Source: Nemophila menziesii (Eukaryota; Streptophyta; Magnoliopsida; Boraginales; Hydrophyllaceae). Taken from it: 64,000 nucleotides of DNA. The notes under the pieces were generated by a model. That model did not search any database and was not told the origin of the DNA. It worked only from the letters and a program-made list of their open reading frames with translations. The first letter of the stretch is position 1. Every line of letters begins with the position of its first letter. Made by a program: the position numbers and the translations under genes. Location: positions 4,216,001 through 4,280,000 of the forward strand of contig JARWIR010000018.1 of NCBI GenBank assembly GCA_029959085.1, read 5' to 3'. Below, in pieces: positions 10,687-20,900 of this stretch.

Positions 10687-11091
10687 TCATCTAAGGAATT
10701 TTTCATTGACCATTTTTGATAGGTCTTGGTATTGTTTCTGAATATTTGCTATACTGTTTTTATACCCCTTTCGATAGCCCATATTAAAGCATTCCTCGCC
10801 AATATTTCCTAAAAACCTCTCAAACTCTTTGGATTCCTTATAATCCATGATAGCCTTGGGGATGGCGTGTTCTTTTTCCACCAATATATCCTTCTTCTCC
10901 TTGGCTAAAACATCCTTTAGCCTCCCTACATGAGCACGGAGCTCGTTAGATTTTCATCGTAGCTCGTCCACCTCGCCCAAAGACATGGTAGAATATGTAG
11001 GATTCTTCTTGAGATGCAATTTATATTCATTCAGAGTTAAATTCCAATAATCATCTTGCGGAGCCAATTCTTTAGCAGCTTCATTAGTCAT
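10687..11091 (-). pseudogene. Coiled-coil protein fragment with one in-frame stop
   Basis: From ATG at 11091 the minus strand reads 'MTNEAAKELAPQDDYWNL', runs to one TGA stop after 'EVDELR', then stays open in the same frame to the stop at 10687 ('...LSKMVNEKFLR'). The total is 134 codons including the internal stop. It is rich in Lys, Glu and Leu with heptad-like spacing. The 'SKEFERFLGNIGEECFNMGYRKG' part (split here: SKEFERFLG, then FNMGYRKG) resembles the C-terminal helical segments of proteins found in plant transposon-derived gene families. I cannot assign a specific family. It may be a relic of the element disrupted around it. Confidence 0.45.
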
Positions 11092-11174
11092 AACTCTAGA
11101 AAAGCAAAAATTGGATGATAGAATGATATGTGTATATTATGAGTGTGGAGATATGCGTAACAAATATAACTTAT

Positions 11175-12327
11175 CACTACTACAAACATCGTTTTTAGGG
11201 GCGAAATGTTAGAGGCGGCCCGCGTTTCGTCGGTAATTTTTAAGACTTAGCGACGAGTTTTTGTTAGCGACGACAAAAACGTTGTCGCAAAATAGCGACC
11301 AGAAGAAATCGAACCTAAAGCTGTAAAATTTCGTCGATAACGTTTTTTTTTACTTTTGATTCTTTTTTACCGTTCGTCGTCGCTATATTTGGGATGACGT
11401 TATTCGTTGCTAATAAAGTCTATTACCGACGACACGTTTGAATGTAGTGACGACACATGTTGTCGGTAATAAAAAAGGTATTTAATGAAGACAACAGGTT
11501 TTTTATAAATAAAATAACACCCAAAACCCCCAAATTTTTCTCCCATTTCTATCAGATTCACAACTAGAATTTGCTTTTTTAATTGATTCTCCAATTCATC
11601 TTGCACCATTCCCGGGTTTCATGAATATTCAATTTTTTTTGGTTTATAATTGTGTTTTATTCTTACAAATGATTTGAATAGGTTAAGTAATACACTTTCA
11701 AGGTGGGACTTGATCATCAATCTTCAATTCTCCAACCAATTCAAGGTATTTTCATTAAATTTCAAACTTTTTAATTTTCTTTGGATTATACTTGTGTGTT
11801 AGTTGCAATAAGATATGTTTAGGTTCATAATTAATTTTTTTTTATTGTCTTATTTATTAGTATGTTGTAAATTATGCATGTGTTATTTTCTTTATATTGT
11901 TTTCTCATATATTTTTATATGTTTAATTAATTATTTGAATTTTTTATCTATTTATTGGGTGATAATTTTATATATTCAATGGTTTGTAATTTTATTCATT
12001 CGATGGTTTGTAATTATTATTCATTCATTGAGATTGTAATTTTTATTATTTTATTCACTGTGTTGTAATTTTTATTCATTTTATTGTTTGGGTTGTAATT
12101 ATTATCTATTTTATTTTCATATGAATGTAGTTGCTTAGCTTTATCATATTGTTGCTAAAAGATGGCTTTGGGTATGGATAAGAATTGGATCAATACGATA
12201 GATTATTTTACAGAAAATATATTTTTTTGGTTTTGGTTTTTATCCAATATGCCAAGAAAAAATATAGTTATAATGGTTACATGTCTTGTCCGTGTACTAA
12301 TTGTAATAATTACTATCGATTACCCAC
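11175..12327 (+). mobile_element. 5' end of a CACTA (En/Spm) transposon, truncated by element B
   Basis: It begins CACTACTACAAA, the hallmark terminal sequence of CACTA elements. 11200-11490 is dense in CGACGA/CGTCG-containing motifs in both orientations, typical of the subterminal transposase-binding repeats. At 12162 a transposase-like reading frame starts. All similarity stops at 12328, where the LTR of element B begins. No matching right terminus (TTTGTAGTAGTG) is seen in the window. Confidence 0.75.
12162..12327 (+). pseudogene. CACTA transposase, N-terminal fragment
   Basis: ATG 12162 gives 'MALGMDKNWINTIDYF', the usual opening of the transposase-associated domain of plant CACTA proteins (MDxxW). 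After a frameshift near 12250 another frame reads 'YNGYMSCPCTNCNN', the CPCxxCxN zinc motif of the same domain. The frame is therefore broken, and the protein is also cut by the LTR at 12328. Function is lost. Confidence 0.65.
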
Positions 12328-12579
12328 TGGTGGTCCTTTGTGTGTTCTAAAAAAATAAATGCAAATGCTAATCGAACCACAACCGCAAGTGTACGGTTGT
12401 CCCAAGTAGTATGTATGATAATACAGATTCGTTCCAAGGACGGATGGTTGAAATTTGGTGGTCCTTTGTGTGTTCTAAAAAAATAAATGCAAATGCTAAT
12501 CGAACCACAACCGCAAGTGTACGGTTGTCCCAAGTAGTATGTATGATAATACAGATTCGTTCCAAGGACGGATGGTTGA
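12328..12579 (-). repeat. Tandem duplication of the LTR terminus (period 128)
   Basis: Two copies of a 124-base segment, separated by four bases, run from TGGTGGTCC (12328 and 12456) to GGTTGA (ending 12451 and 12579). I see no difference between them by eye. The open frames reported across it on both strands are products of the duplication. Confidence 0.9.
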
Positions 12580-13461
12580 TCACAATGTTTAGCAAGTAGT
12601 GATTTATGCACTTATGAAAATAAAAGACAATAAATTGTTTGTTTGGTTTTGTTTATTAAATATAATGAATAAAAGACAAATATTAAAATGCAAGTGGAAA
12701 CTAAGACGCAAGTAAAATAAGTGAAAACGCAATATGAGATGTAGTACTTGAGAACGCAAGGATCCTCCTAATTTTACTTTCTAACTTATGTTGTTTAAGG
12801 GCTAAATCAGTCAATGACAATGGTCGGGATTCTAAATTCCTTAAACCCCCGTCAGGGTGGACTATAAGGCAATCCTAAAGTGTCACTAGTCCCGTCAAGG
12901 TAAATATGATCCACCGTTGGATGATTAAGATTTATTACCACTTTGGCCCTAGGATTAACTAAGTTCGTCAGAATCAATAGTTTTTATCCCAGATTGAACA
13001 ATTAATTCTGTACCTAAACCCCCCGTCAAGATGATCCACACGCCACATATGTGGAATAGCTTAGATACTAATACCTAATTTTAGTTCGCGACTCTAAAAT
13101 CAGTAAATAATCATAAATTATCGAAAAGAGTAAAAGACCTGATTTAATTTAATTTAACAGAAACCCAAATTCAACATTCGTTGTAAATTAAAACTAGGAT
13201 TCACCCATTGTTTGTTCTCAAGCATTAATGAAAAGCTTAGCTCATATTAAAATTAAAAACTAGATTAAAAGAATTGGAATTCATATTGTTTACAAAATTA
13301 AAATACGAAAAAAACCTAATTTCCGGAATTGGAATGACTACGAACGGAGCTATAGACCCACTCCAGCTCTTGTAGCTTCTTCTTTCTTCCTTCTGTTGCT
13401 TCTCTCTGGTGTTTAATCTTGTGGAATGTGAATTGTATGAAAAATAGAAGTCCAGACCTCC

Positions 13462-13469
13462 TTTTATAA
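13462..13469 (-). promoter_or_regulatory. TATA-like box in element B LTR
   Basis: The minus strand reads TTATAAAAGG here, about 555 bases into the LTR. Confidence 0.45.
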
Positions 13470-14021
13470 GTGCAAATTCGGACTAGGGCTTGGACCAGAA
13501 AATAAAAGCCTAATTAAATGTCCAAGCCCACTTTCTAAGCCCAAAATCCCGTAACTGATGATAGGCCTTCACTAAAACAGCTTTTCCCGATGCGTTACAA
13601 CTCCGATTGACCTCATTCCAGTTGCTAAAGTTCCGTACTTCGATAAGGAATGTTTTCTCTTCAAAGGTCAGCGGCTCAATCAACTCTTAAGCACCTCGAA
13701 AACAGCAATCAATGGCCTGGAAAATGGATTTTCAGCTCTAAAAATAAAATCTTCGGGATTTCTTTTCAAGTCTTGACTCTATCTTTTGATCTTTGACTTT
13801 ATCTTCGGATTCCTTTCCTAGCTAACATCTAAGAACCTGTAAACTTTACACTAAAAATACCAATATTACGCGCAAAAGTTTAATAATTCAAAAATGCTAG
13901 AAATAAAAAGGGAATTCCGAAATATTGCATATTTAATCCAAAAGTCTATCAATTTAATTAAATAAACACCAAAAATGATGTCTCCTAAGGGTCGAAAATA
14001 AGAACAATTAGGGAGACATCA

Positions 14022-14037
14022 AGACCCCCAACTCAAA
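14022..14037 (-). other. Polypurine tract of element B
   Basis: The minus strand reads TTTGAGTTGGGGGTCT directly before the LTR start. Confidence 0.8.
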
Positions 14038-14673
14038 CCTTTGTCGTCCCGACAAAGTAAAACAAAACAAAGGGGTAGAAGCAAACGTATAAACACATAG
14101 AAGCTAGCAAATAAATCCTAAAGCAATTCTCAAAATAAATCTCATATAGCAAACTCTAGAAACTAATATACACATACACTAATCATGCAACATCAAACAT
14201 AAATAATCTCAATCATAAAATTAAAGTCGCAATGCTTGAAGGTTACACTTGTACTCATCGCTGTATGATGGCTATAGGGTGGTCATTAATCCTAACTCGC
14301 TTTGAACGCTCCACCTAGTGTATTCCCTATCAACAGAATAATAAATTCACTATGCACTAAGGAATCACGAGGTCTTTACGGTTATAATATTGGCTTAAGG
14401 ACAGGTGTGGATGTATATTTGGTAAATTTGAAGTGAACTTTTGGCTCTCTCCTCACTTACCATCAACAATGTCCTCGAGCTTGAGTTAACGCTCAAAAAG
14501 ATGTTCTCACTCACCCATATACGCACTAATTTAGCGTCCCATGTCTACCCACTATAAATAAGATGATTTTCAGAAAATTCCACTTTGCCGGATGTTTTAT
14601 TCATTCATATATTTTTTTTTTTTTCTTTTCTCTTTTTCTTCTCTTTTTTTTTTTTTTTTTGTATAGAGGCAAA

Positions 14674-14707
14674 CCGGGTACCCGGATTTTCGAAACCGGG
14701 TTCCCGG
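14674..14707. repeat. Outlying pair of 12-bp palindromes
   Basis: CCGGGTACCCGG (14674-14685) and CCGGGTTCCCGG (14696-14707) start 22 bases apart. This is the same pair architecture as in 17355-17738, but downstream of ORF2. Confidence 0.75.
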
Positions 14708-14862
14708 ATCCTACTGTATGATTTTTCAAAATTTTTCATTTTTTTTCTTTCTTTTTCACTTTTCTACATTCCCGGCAAAGGGTTACAAGTATATATCATC
14801 TGCAATTGTGCTACAATACAAAACACATCAATCCCAACCCATTAAAGTCCCCATATGTGGTC

Positions 14863-14881
14863 CCACCACCCCAAACTCAAG
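14863..14881 (-). other. PPT-like motif, middle of 3' region
   Basis: The minus strand reads CTTGAGTTTGGGGTGGTGG, the counterpart of 4637-4656 in element A. Confidence 0.6.
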
Positions 14882-15409
14882 CTCGAGACATGTCTCAGGA
14901 TTGTGATTCAAGTGCGGGTCATATGGTCATGCCTAACAATCTAAGGGATAATGGTTTATATCGTGGCTACAAAGAAAAGGCTAAAGGCTCAAAGTGGGCT
15001 AAGATGGATAATAATTCATACAAGGGATAGAAGGCTAAAAAGGCACAAATGGCTAACAAAGAACTGCCCCTATCATTTTCCTAAGTACATAGCTTGTCTT
15101 TAGTTCATATCTAGGTGGGTTCTCTACTAATTAGGATTTCACGTTCTACACACCAAACATATTCCTTGAGTACAAGCTTACTTCATTTGCATTGTTCATT
15201 AATTTTTCCTATTAATTACCTATGTTCGCATGCAATTGTAAGTGTGTTTTATGTTAATCCCTAAAGTCCACTATTTACTATCATATATTTATCAAGAGTA
15301 TGCTTAAAGGGATATTTAAAAATTTCTACAGTCAAACGCAACTCCGAAAATTCTTTTATTGAAAGCAAATAAAGCAAATAACACATAAAAACTGGGATGA
15401 GGCAACGAA

Positions 15410-15429
15410 CCCCACCCCAAACTCAAAAA
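15410..15429 (-). other. PPT-like motif beside the hairpin
   Basis: The minus strand reads TTTTTGAGTTTGGGGTGGGG, directly after the hairpin, as in element A. Confidence 0.6.
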
Positions 15430-15430
15430 T

Positions 15431-15450
15431 GAGTCGTGTCCCCACGACTC
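15431..15450 (-). other. Perfect 8-bp-stem hairpin downstream of ORF2
   Basis: GAGTCGTG and CACGACTC pair perfectly around a four-base loop, 63 bases past the ORF2 stop. It is conserved in element A (4037-4056) while neighbouring bases have diverged. It could be an RNA structure acting in 3'-end formation, export or packaging, but no such role is shown. Confidence 0.65.
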
Positions 15451-15512
15451 GAAAAGACTCAATAAAGCATTTAAACTAATATACACTAAGAGGAAAGTTT
15501 AGAAAACGTATC

Positions 15513-16829
15513 TTAACCAGCGCGAGGCTGGTTATCGGTGTTGCGTTCTGGACCTTTATCTCGCGTAACAGCATCATAAATCGCGTTTTGAAGTGTATTT
15601 ACGCCTAGGATTAAATTTCGAAGCAGGTCTAATTCTTTTGTAACGTTTCCCAAGGTAGCAATCATCCTCTCCTGATTCTCTTCCAACACCTGAATCTTCG
15701 CTTCCAACTCAGGTACAGTTTTCGCTTTCTTTGATTGAGGAGTTCTTGGACTTCTTGTAGTTCGTGTTGCTTCTTCATGGATGTTCTTGATTATGCTCAA
15801 AGCTATACTCACACCAACTGAAACAGTATCAATATCTGCGTCCTTACGCGGAATCTTTGCGTCTAGACACAACTGAGTAATAGTACAAGGAAACTTCAGA
15901 TTTTGTTGTTTCATTGGTGATTTCGCGAACTCCATGATTGTATCATAAATGATCTTAGCAACATCAAATGGTTTCTCCTCCAAAATACACTTAATGACAA
16001 ATATGTGCTCTTTCTTCAACTCGGAAGTGTGTTTAATACCAAAGAAAGTGGGTATTATGAAACGAGACCAAACCTTAGCACGAGGTGTCAAACTACTGCT
16101 GTAAAACTGTCCCGGATACCTTTCACCTTCCGGAATTGGGCTAGTCCCATTAACAAGCACGGTCCCCCAAAGGGATTCAAAATCAAAAGAAGGGTCATTA
16201 AGAGTTTCTTGGAAGGGGCATGTTCCAGAAAAGTTGAGTAGTTTCAATGATTTTCGAATACGTTCAATAGAGAAAGGAACTACCTTTTTGCGGATATCAA
16301 TGGCATCATGGGAGGTAGCTAAACCTTCGTAAAATTCTCGCACAAAAGTAGGAATAAACTCAAGCTTCCTTTCTTGTAACTCTTTCCAACCAAACTTAGC
16401 ACATGTCACAGCATATTCCTTGTAATCACTACTCATAATACCCTTAGGAAAATTCGTCTCCTCACCAAATTTCAAAAATTCAATTCTTTCACGAACCTGA
16501 GTATTCCAACAAGTGTAAACCCTCTTAGGCTTGTGGGCCCACATCTTCATACGCGGAGGTTTCGTAACGGGTGCTTCCGGAATCTCTTGTTCAGTTTCCT
16601 TCTCAATGTTCTTCGCAATTTCCTCTTCTGGTTCCTTCTCACTTTCAATCTCATCAATCAATCTTCTCTTTAGACCTGTGATTTCTTTTCTGTTAGAAGC
16701 AAGCTTAACTTCGTCAATTTTTCGTTTAGGACGCGAATCAGGAATCTCAATAGCTTGTTCTTGAGAACCACCAATGGTGGTCTTTCTTCTAGGAGCAGTT
16801 CTTCGGAAATCACCGGTTCTGTTAGTCAT
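15513..16829 (-). CDS. Athila ORF2, 'putative plant transposon protein' type
   Basis: An open frame of 438 codons begins at ATG 16829, 8 bases after a PPT-like motif. The order is: basic, charged N-terminus (about residues 1-95) with several Glu/Lys runs; a globular region (about 110-340) that looks like the family annotated as putative plant transposon protein in the same place of many Athila/Tat elements ('FVREFYEGLA', 'FGIKHTSELKKEHIF'); a Ser/Arg-rich linker; and a C-terminal coiled coil (about 368-415, 'ELEAKIQVLEENQERM'). I see no signal peptide and no membrane segment, so the old label 'env-like' is not supported for this protein. The function of the family is unknown. That the frame is open in a truncated element suggests recent activity. 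Confidence 0.8.
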   Translation of the reverse strand: MTNRTGDFRRTAPRRKTTIGGSQEQAIEIPDSRPKRKIDEVKLASNRKEITGLKRRLIDEIESEKEPEEEIAKNIEKETEQEIPEAPVTKPPRMKMWAHKPKRVYTCWNTQVRERIEFLKFGEETNFPKGIMSSDYKEYAVTCAKFGWKELQERKLEFIPTFVREFYEGLATSHDAIDIRKKVVPFSIERIRKSLKLLNFSGTCPFQETLNDPSFDFESLWGTVLVNGTSPIPEGERYPGQFYSSSLTPRAKVWSRFIIPTFFGIKHTSELKKEHIFVIKCILEEKPFDVAKIIYDTIMEFAKSPMKQQNLKFPCTITQLCLDAKIPRKDADIDTVSVGVSIALSIIKNIHEEATRTTRSPRTPQSKKAKTVPELEAKIQVLEENQERMIATLGNVTKELDLLRNLILGVNTLQNAIYDAVTRDKGPERNTDNQPRAG

Positions 16830-16836
16830 CTCTTTT

Positions 16837-16852
16837 CACCCCAAACTCAAAA
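16837..16852 (-). other. PPT-like motif just upstream of ORF2
   Basis: The minus strand reads TTTTGAGTTTGGGGTG, 7 bases before the ORF2 ATG. Element A has its counterpart at 3176-3190. Confidence 0.6.
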
Positions 16853-17223
16853 CTTCAAATAATGAGAAACTTAGAGAAAAAGTTTAGAATTTTGATGTTT
16901 TGAGGTTTAAGAACTTAAGAACTAGGTGAAATATGAGATGGGTCTTGGTTAATTTGTAAGGGAGAAGAAAGAATTGGGTTTAATTTAAGGAATTGGGTGA
17001 AGAAGAATCTTGGGAAAAACTAAGGATTTGATGTTATTTTGGAGAGGAGGTGAGTTGATCTTATGTTTTTGTGGTGAAAGAGGGTAGGATTTGATGATAT
17101 ATAGTGTTTTGGTAGATGAATTTCGGAGGTGGGGAGGCTATTGGTGCGTTTTAGGTAAAGACTTGGAAAAGAGGCTAAGAACTAGGTTAAAACACCTCAA
17201 AACCGCCTCTCACAGCTTTCAAA

Positions 17224-17738
17224 CCGGGTTCCCGGTTCCGCGTCGCTGTGACGGCGCGGAAAAATAATTGTGGACTCTTTTTTTTTTTTTTTTTTCAAAA
17301 CGCACCAAAACGCTGGACCCCAAGACGCGGGGTCAGGGATTTTCTTCGCCGAAACCGGGTACCCGGTTCTGTGGAATGCGGGTTCCCGGATTTTCTCGCT
17401 GGCGCGAATCAAAACGCGCCAAAACGCAGCAACTCAAGACGCCGGGTCAGAACTTTTGGGTGTTTACAGCTCCGAAACCGGGTACCCGGTTCTGCCAAAT
17501 GCGGGTACCCGGATTTGTGTCGATTGCGCGAACTAAAACGCACGAAAACGCAAGCCACCAAGACGCTGGGTCAGGGATTTTCAGAAATCACAGCACCAAA
17601 ACCGGGTACCCGGTTTTGCCAAATGCGGGTTCCCGGTTCCGACGCTGTGGCATTACCCCAAAACGCCAAGTGTTGCGTTAAAATGGTTGGTACCAGCTCC
17701 AAAACCGGGTTCCCGGTTTTGCAAAACCGGGTTCCCGG
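17224..17738. repeat. Nine 12-bp palindromes (CCGGGTWCCCGG type), mostly in pairs
   Basis: Palindromes or near-palindromes start at 17224, 17355, 17379, 17478, 17502, 17602, 17626, 17705 and 17727. From 17355 on they form four pairs 22-24 bases apart. The pairs recur at 123, 124 and 103 bases, inside a tandem repeat of about 124 bp that also repeats an 'AAAACGC...CAAGACGC...GGGTCAG' pattern. Position and pair geometry match the block in element A, while the core differs (GTACCC or GTTCCC instead of GTATACC). Confidence 0.85.
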
Positions 17739-17784
17739 TTTCTCCTGGACATCCAACCAACTTTTCTTCTGTTTTCGCCAAATC

Positions 17785-17799
17785 GACCCCAAACTCAAG
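17785..17799 (-). other. PPT-like motif between pol and palindromes
   Basis: The minus strand reads CTTGAGTTTGGGGTC. It marks the pol side of the spacer in element B. I see no clear counterpart in element A. Confidence 0.5.
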
Positions 17800-17973
17800 T
17801 CATTTTTACCCTTGAAATCATCAAAAACAACTACCCTTCCTCATTTCTTAATAAAAACAATAAAATTACGAAAATTAAACTAATCTAAATTGCAAAAATG
17901 TAAAAACTCAGCTAATATACAAGTAATTGGCTTTTGTTTAACGTCGTTAAGCTCGACGGGTTACCTCACGCTT

Positions 17974-20900
17974 CTAAGGAGTCTCGAGGAGATACATGTT
18001 TTCCCCGGGATGTGGATCTTCCGAGCGATTGGTATTTTCACCTCCATGGTATATCTTCAATCTGTGACCGTTAACCATAAAGGTACGGTTCTCTAGCGGA
18101 TGTTCTATTTCTATCGCCCCATGAGGTGTAACTTTGGTCACAATGTATGGACCTGACCACTTAGATCTTAACTTACCCGGAAAATTGCTGAACTTTGAAT
18201 TATACTTTAATACTTTTTGCCCCACTTCAAAGTTCTTTGGACGAATCCGATTGTCATGCCATTTCTTTGTATTTTCTTTGTAAAGTTTAGCATTTTCATA
18301 AGCATGCAATCGGAATTCGTCAAGTTCATTAAGCTTCATCATACGATTCTTTCCGGCTAAGATAGGATCTAAGTTCAACTGCGCAATTGCCCAATAGGCA
18401 CCCATTTCAAGCTCTAAAGGTAAGTGACAAGCCTTACCATACACCATACGATAGGGAGATGCACCAACTGGAGTCTTAAACGCAGTACGATAGGCCCACA
18501 ATGCATCATCTAACTTCATTGACCAATCTTTTCTTGTAGGACCAACGGTTTTCTCTAGGATTGACTTGACTTCACGGTTCGAAACTTCAGCTTGACCATT
18601 GGATTGTGGATGATACGCAGTAGATACACGGTGTCTAACTCCATATTTCTCTAGAATAGTCTTCAGATATTTATTAACAAAATGAGATCCTCCATCGCTA
18701 ATAATCACTCTAGGTGTGCCATGTCTAGTGAAAATATGTGACTTCAAGAACTTAATCACCACTCGTGAATCATTAGTAGGTAAAGCCACCGCTTCTACCC
18801 ACTTAGACACATAATCAACAGCCAATAAGATATAGAGGTTACCATTTGAAGGAACGAAAGGACCCATAAAGTCTATGCCCCACACATCGAATATCTCAAC
18901 CTCTAACACATTATTACGCGGCATCTCATCCCTCTTAGATATGTTTCCGGTAAACTGGCATCTCGTACATTTCTTAACATATTCATGACAATCTTTTATA
19001 AGAGAAGGCCAGTAAAAACCTGATTGAAATACCTTTGCAGCAGTTCTGTCTCCTTTGAAATGTCCTCCATATAGTGAATCATGGCATCCAGCTATAATGG
19101 CTTGAGTCTCTTCCCTTGCTACACATCTTCGTATCATTTGGTCAGCACAAACTTTATAGAGGAACGGATCCTCCCAAAAGAACTGTCTAGCACGATGGGC
19201 TAACCTCTTTCTTTCTTGATAAGTAGAACCTTCAGGAAAAACACCACTCACCACTAAATTCGCAATATCTGCATACCACGGAGCCTCATAATCTCGAACA
19301 ACGAATAAACTCTCATCAGGAAACTCTTCTCTAACTGCTTCAGTACCACTATTCATCTCTGAACCCTCTAAGCGCGATAGATGATCTGCAACCTGATTCT
19401 CACAACCCTTTCTATCTTTGATCTCTAAATCGAACTCTTGAAGCAATAACACCCATCTGATTAACCTTGGTTTCGCATCTTTCTTCTCCATAAGAAATCT
19501 GATCGCGGAATGATCTGTATAAACAATAACTTTCGCTCCCAGAAGATAAGAGCGAAATTTATCAAACGAATAGACAACTGCTAGCAACTCCTTTTCTGTA
19601 ACTGTGTAATTGATCTGAGCACCACTAAAAGTTTTACTAGCATAGTAAATCGAATGAAAAACCTTCTCTTTTCTTTGTCCTAATACAGCTCCCATGCATA
19701 AATCACTCGCATCACACATAACCTCAAACGGTAAATTCCAATCTGGAGGTAACACTATAGGAGCAGAAATAAGCTTTTCTTTGATTGCTTTGAAGGCCGT
19801 TAAACAAGCTTCATCAAAAAGGAACTTGCAATCCTTTTCGAGTAAGTTGCATAACGGTTTAGCAATCTTAGAAAAATCTTTAATAAAACGCCTATAAAAG
19901 CCAGCATGGCCAAGAAAACTCCTTACCCCTTTAACGGAAACAGGAGGGGGAAGAGTTTTAATTACCTCTATCTTTGCTCTATCAACTTCTAAACCAACAC
20001 TCGAAACTTTGTGACCCAGAACAATACCTTCGCGAACCATGAAGTGACACTTCTCCCAGTTGAGCACCAAATCTGTTTCCTTGCATCTCACTAACACTTT
20101 CTCCAAGTTATCCAAACATATATCAAAATCATCACCAAACACGGAGAAATCATCCATGAACACTTCAAGGAAATTATCTATCATGTCCCAGAAGATGTCC
20201 ATCATACACCTTTGAAAAGTAGCGGGAGCGTTACACAACCCAAATGGCATTCTGCGATATGCAAAAGTACCAAAAGGGCATGTAAAAGTAGTCTTATGTT
20301 GATCTTCTGGAGCCACGTAAATCTGATTGTACCCGGAGTAACCATCCAAGAAGCAATAGTACTCTCTTCCGGCTAATTTATCTAACATTTGATCGATGAA
20401 GGGCAAAGGGAAATGATCTTTTCTGGTGGCCTTATTCAGCTTTCTGTAATCCATGCAAACTCTCCAACCTACTACCGTTCTCGAAGGAATCGCCTCATTT
20501 TTATCGTTAAGAATTGTTGTCATTCCTCCTTTCTTTGGTACACACTGAACCGGACTCACCCATTCACTACTCGAAATGGGATAAATAATCCCCGCATCTA
20601 AAAGCTTGATCACCTCTTTCTTTACCACATCTTTCATCACGGGCATCAATCTCCTTTGGCCTTCAACTGAGCGTGCGTTAACATCTTCAAGTATGATTTT
20701 GTGTTGACAATAGGATGGACTAATGCCTTTGATGTCAGCAATTGTCCAACCTATTGCTTCTTTGTTGGCTCTTAACACACGCAACAATTTATCTTCTTGA
20801 GGACCTGTTAAATTAGCTGAAACAATAACAGGTAGAGTTTCATTAGTACCCAAATAAGCATACCTCAAGTGTGCTGGCAATGGTTTTTCTTCCAACTCCG

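Larger units (their letters stand above)
12328..14021 (-). repeat. 3' LTR of element B
   Basis: On the minus strand it starts TGATGTCTCCC next to the PPT and ends GACCACCA. The last 124 bases are present twice (12328-12451 and 12456-12579), so the ancestral LTR end is probably 12456. It is colinear with the element C LTR (6988-8199) and shares a G-tract motif with the array LTRs. Confidence 0.85.
14038..15512 (-). other. 3' non-coding region of element B
   Basis: No gene. It holds a long T-tract on the plus strand (about 14608-14660), two CCGGGTNCCCGG palindromes (14674-14685 and 14696-14707), two PPT-like motifs and the conserved hairpin. It is colinear with 4037-5498 of element A. Confidence 0.65.
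16853..17973 (-). other. Spacer of element B between pol and ORF2
   Basis: No gene. It contains the palindrome block and an A/T homopolymer (about 17278-17296). The 211-codon frame on the plus strand across this stretch is a by-product of the repeats. Confidence 0.65.

Noticed and set aside
12297..12611. Minus-strand frame of 104 codons with an internal repeat
   Set aside because: It spans the duplicated LTR terminus. The repeat in the peptide is the DNA duplication, not protein evolution.
14585..14906. Phe-rich frames
   Set aside because: They are products of a long T-tract in the non-coding 3' region of element B.
15513..16829. Envelope glycoprotein
   Set aside because: I see no signal peptide, no membrane span and no cysteine-rich ectodomain pattern in the sequence.
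17248..17883. Plus-strand open frame of 211 codons (and two overlapping ones) across the palindrome block
   Set aside because: It is created by the 124-bp repeat, which lacks stops in several frames. The peptides repeat 'PGTRF/KPGTRFC' motifs and match no family, and the region is the spacer of a minus-strand element.
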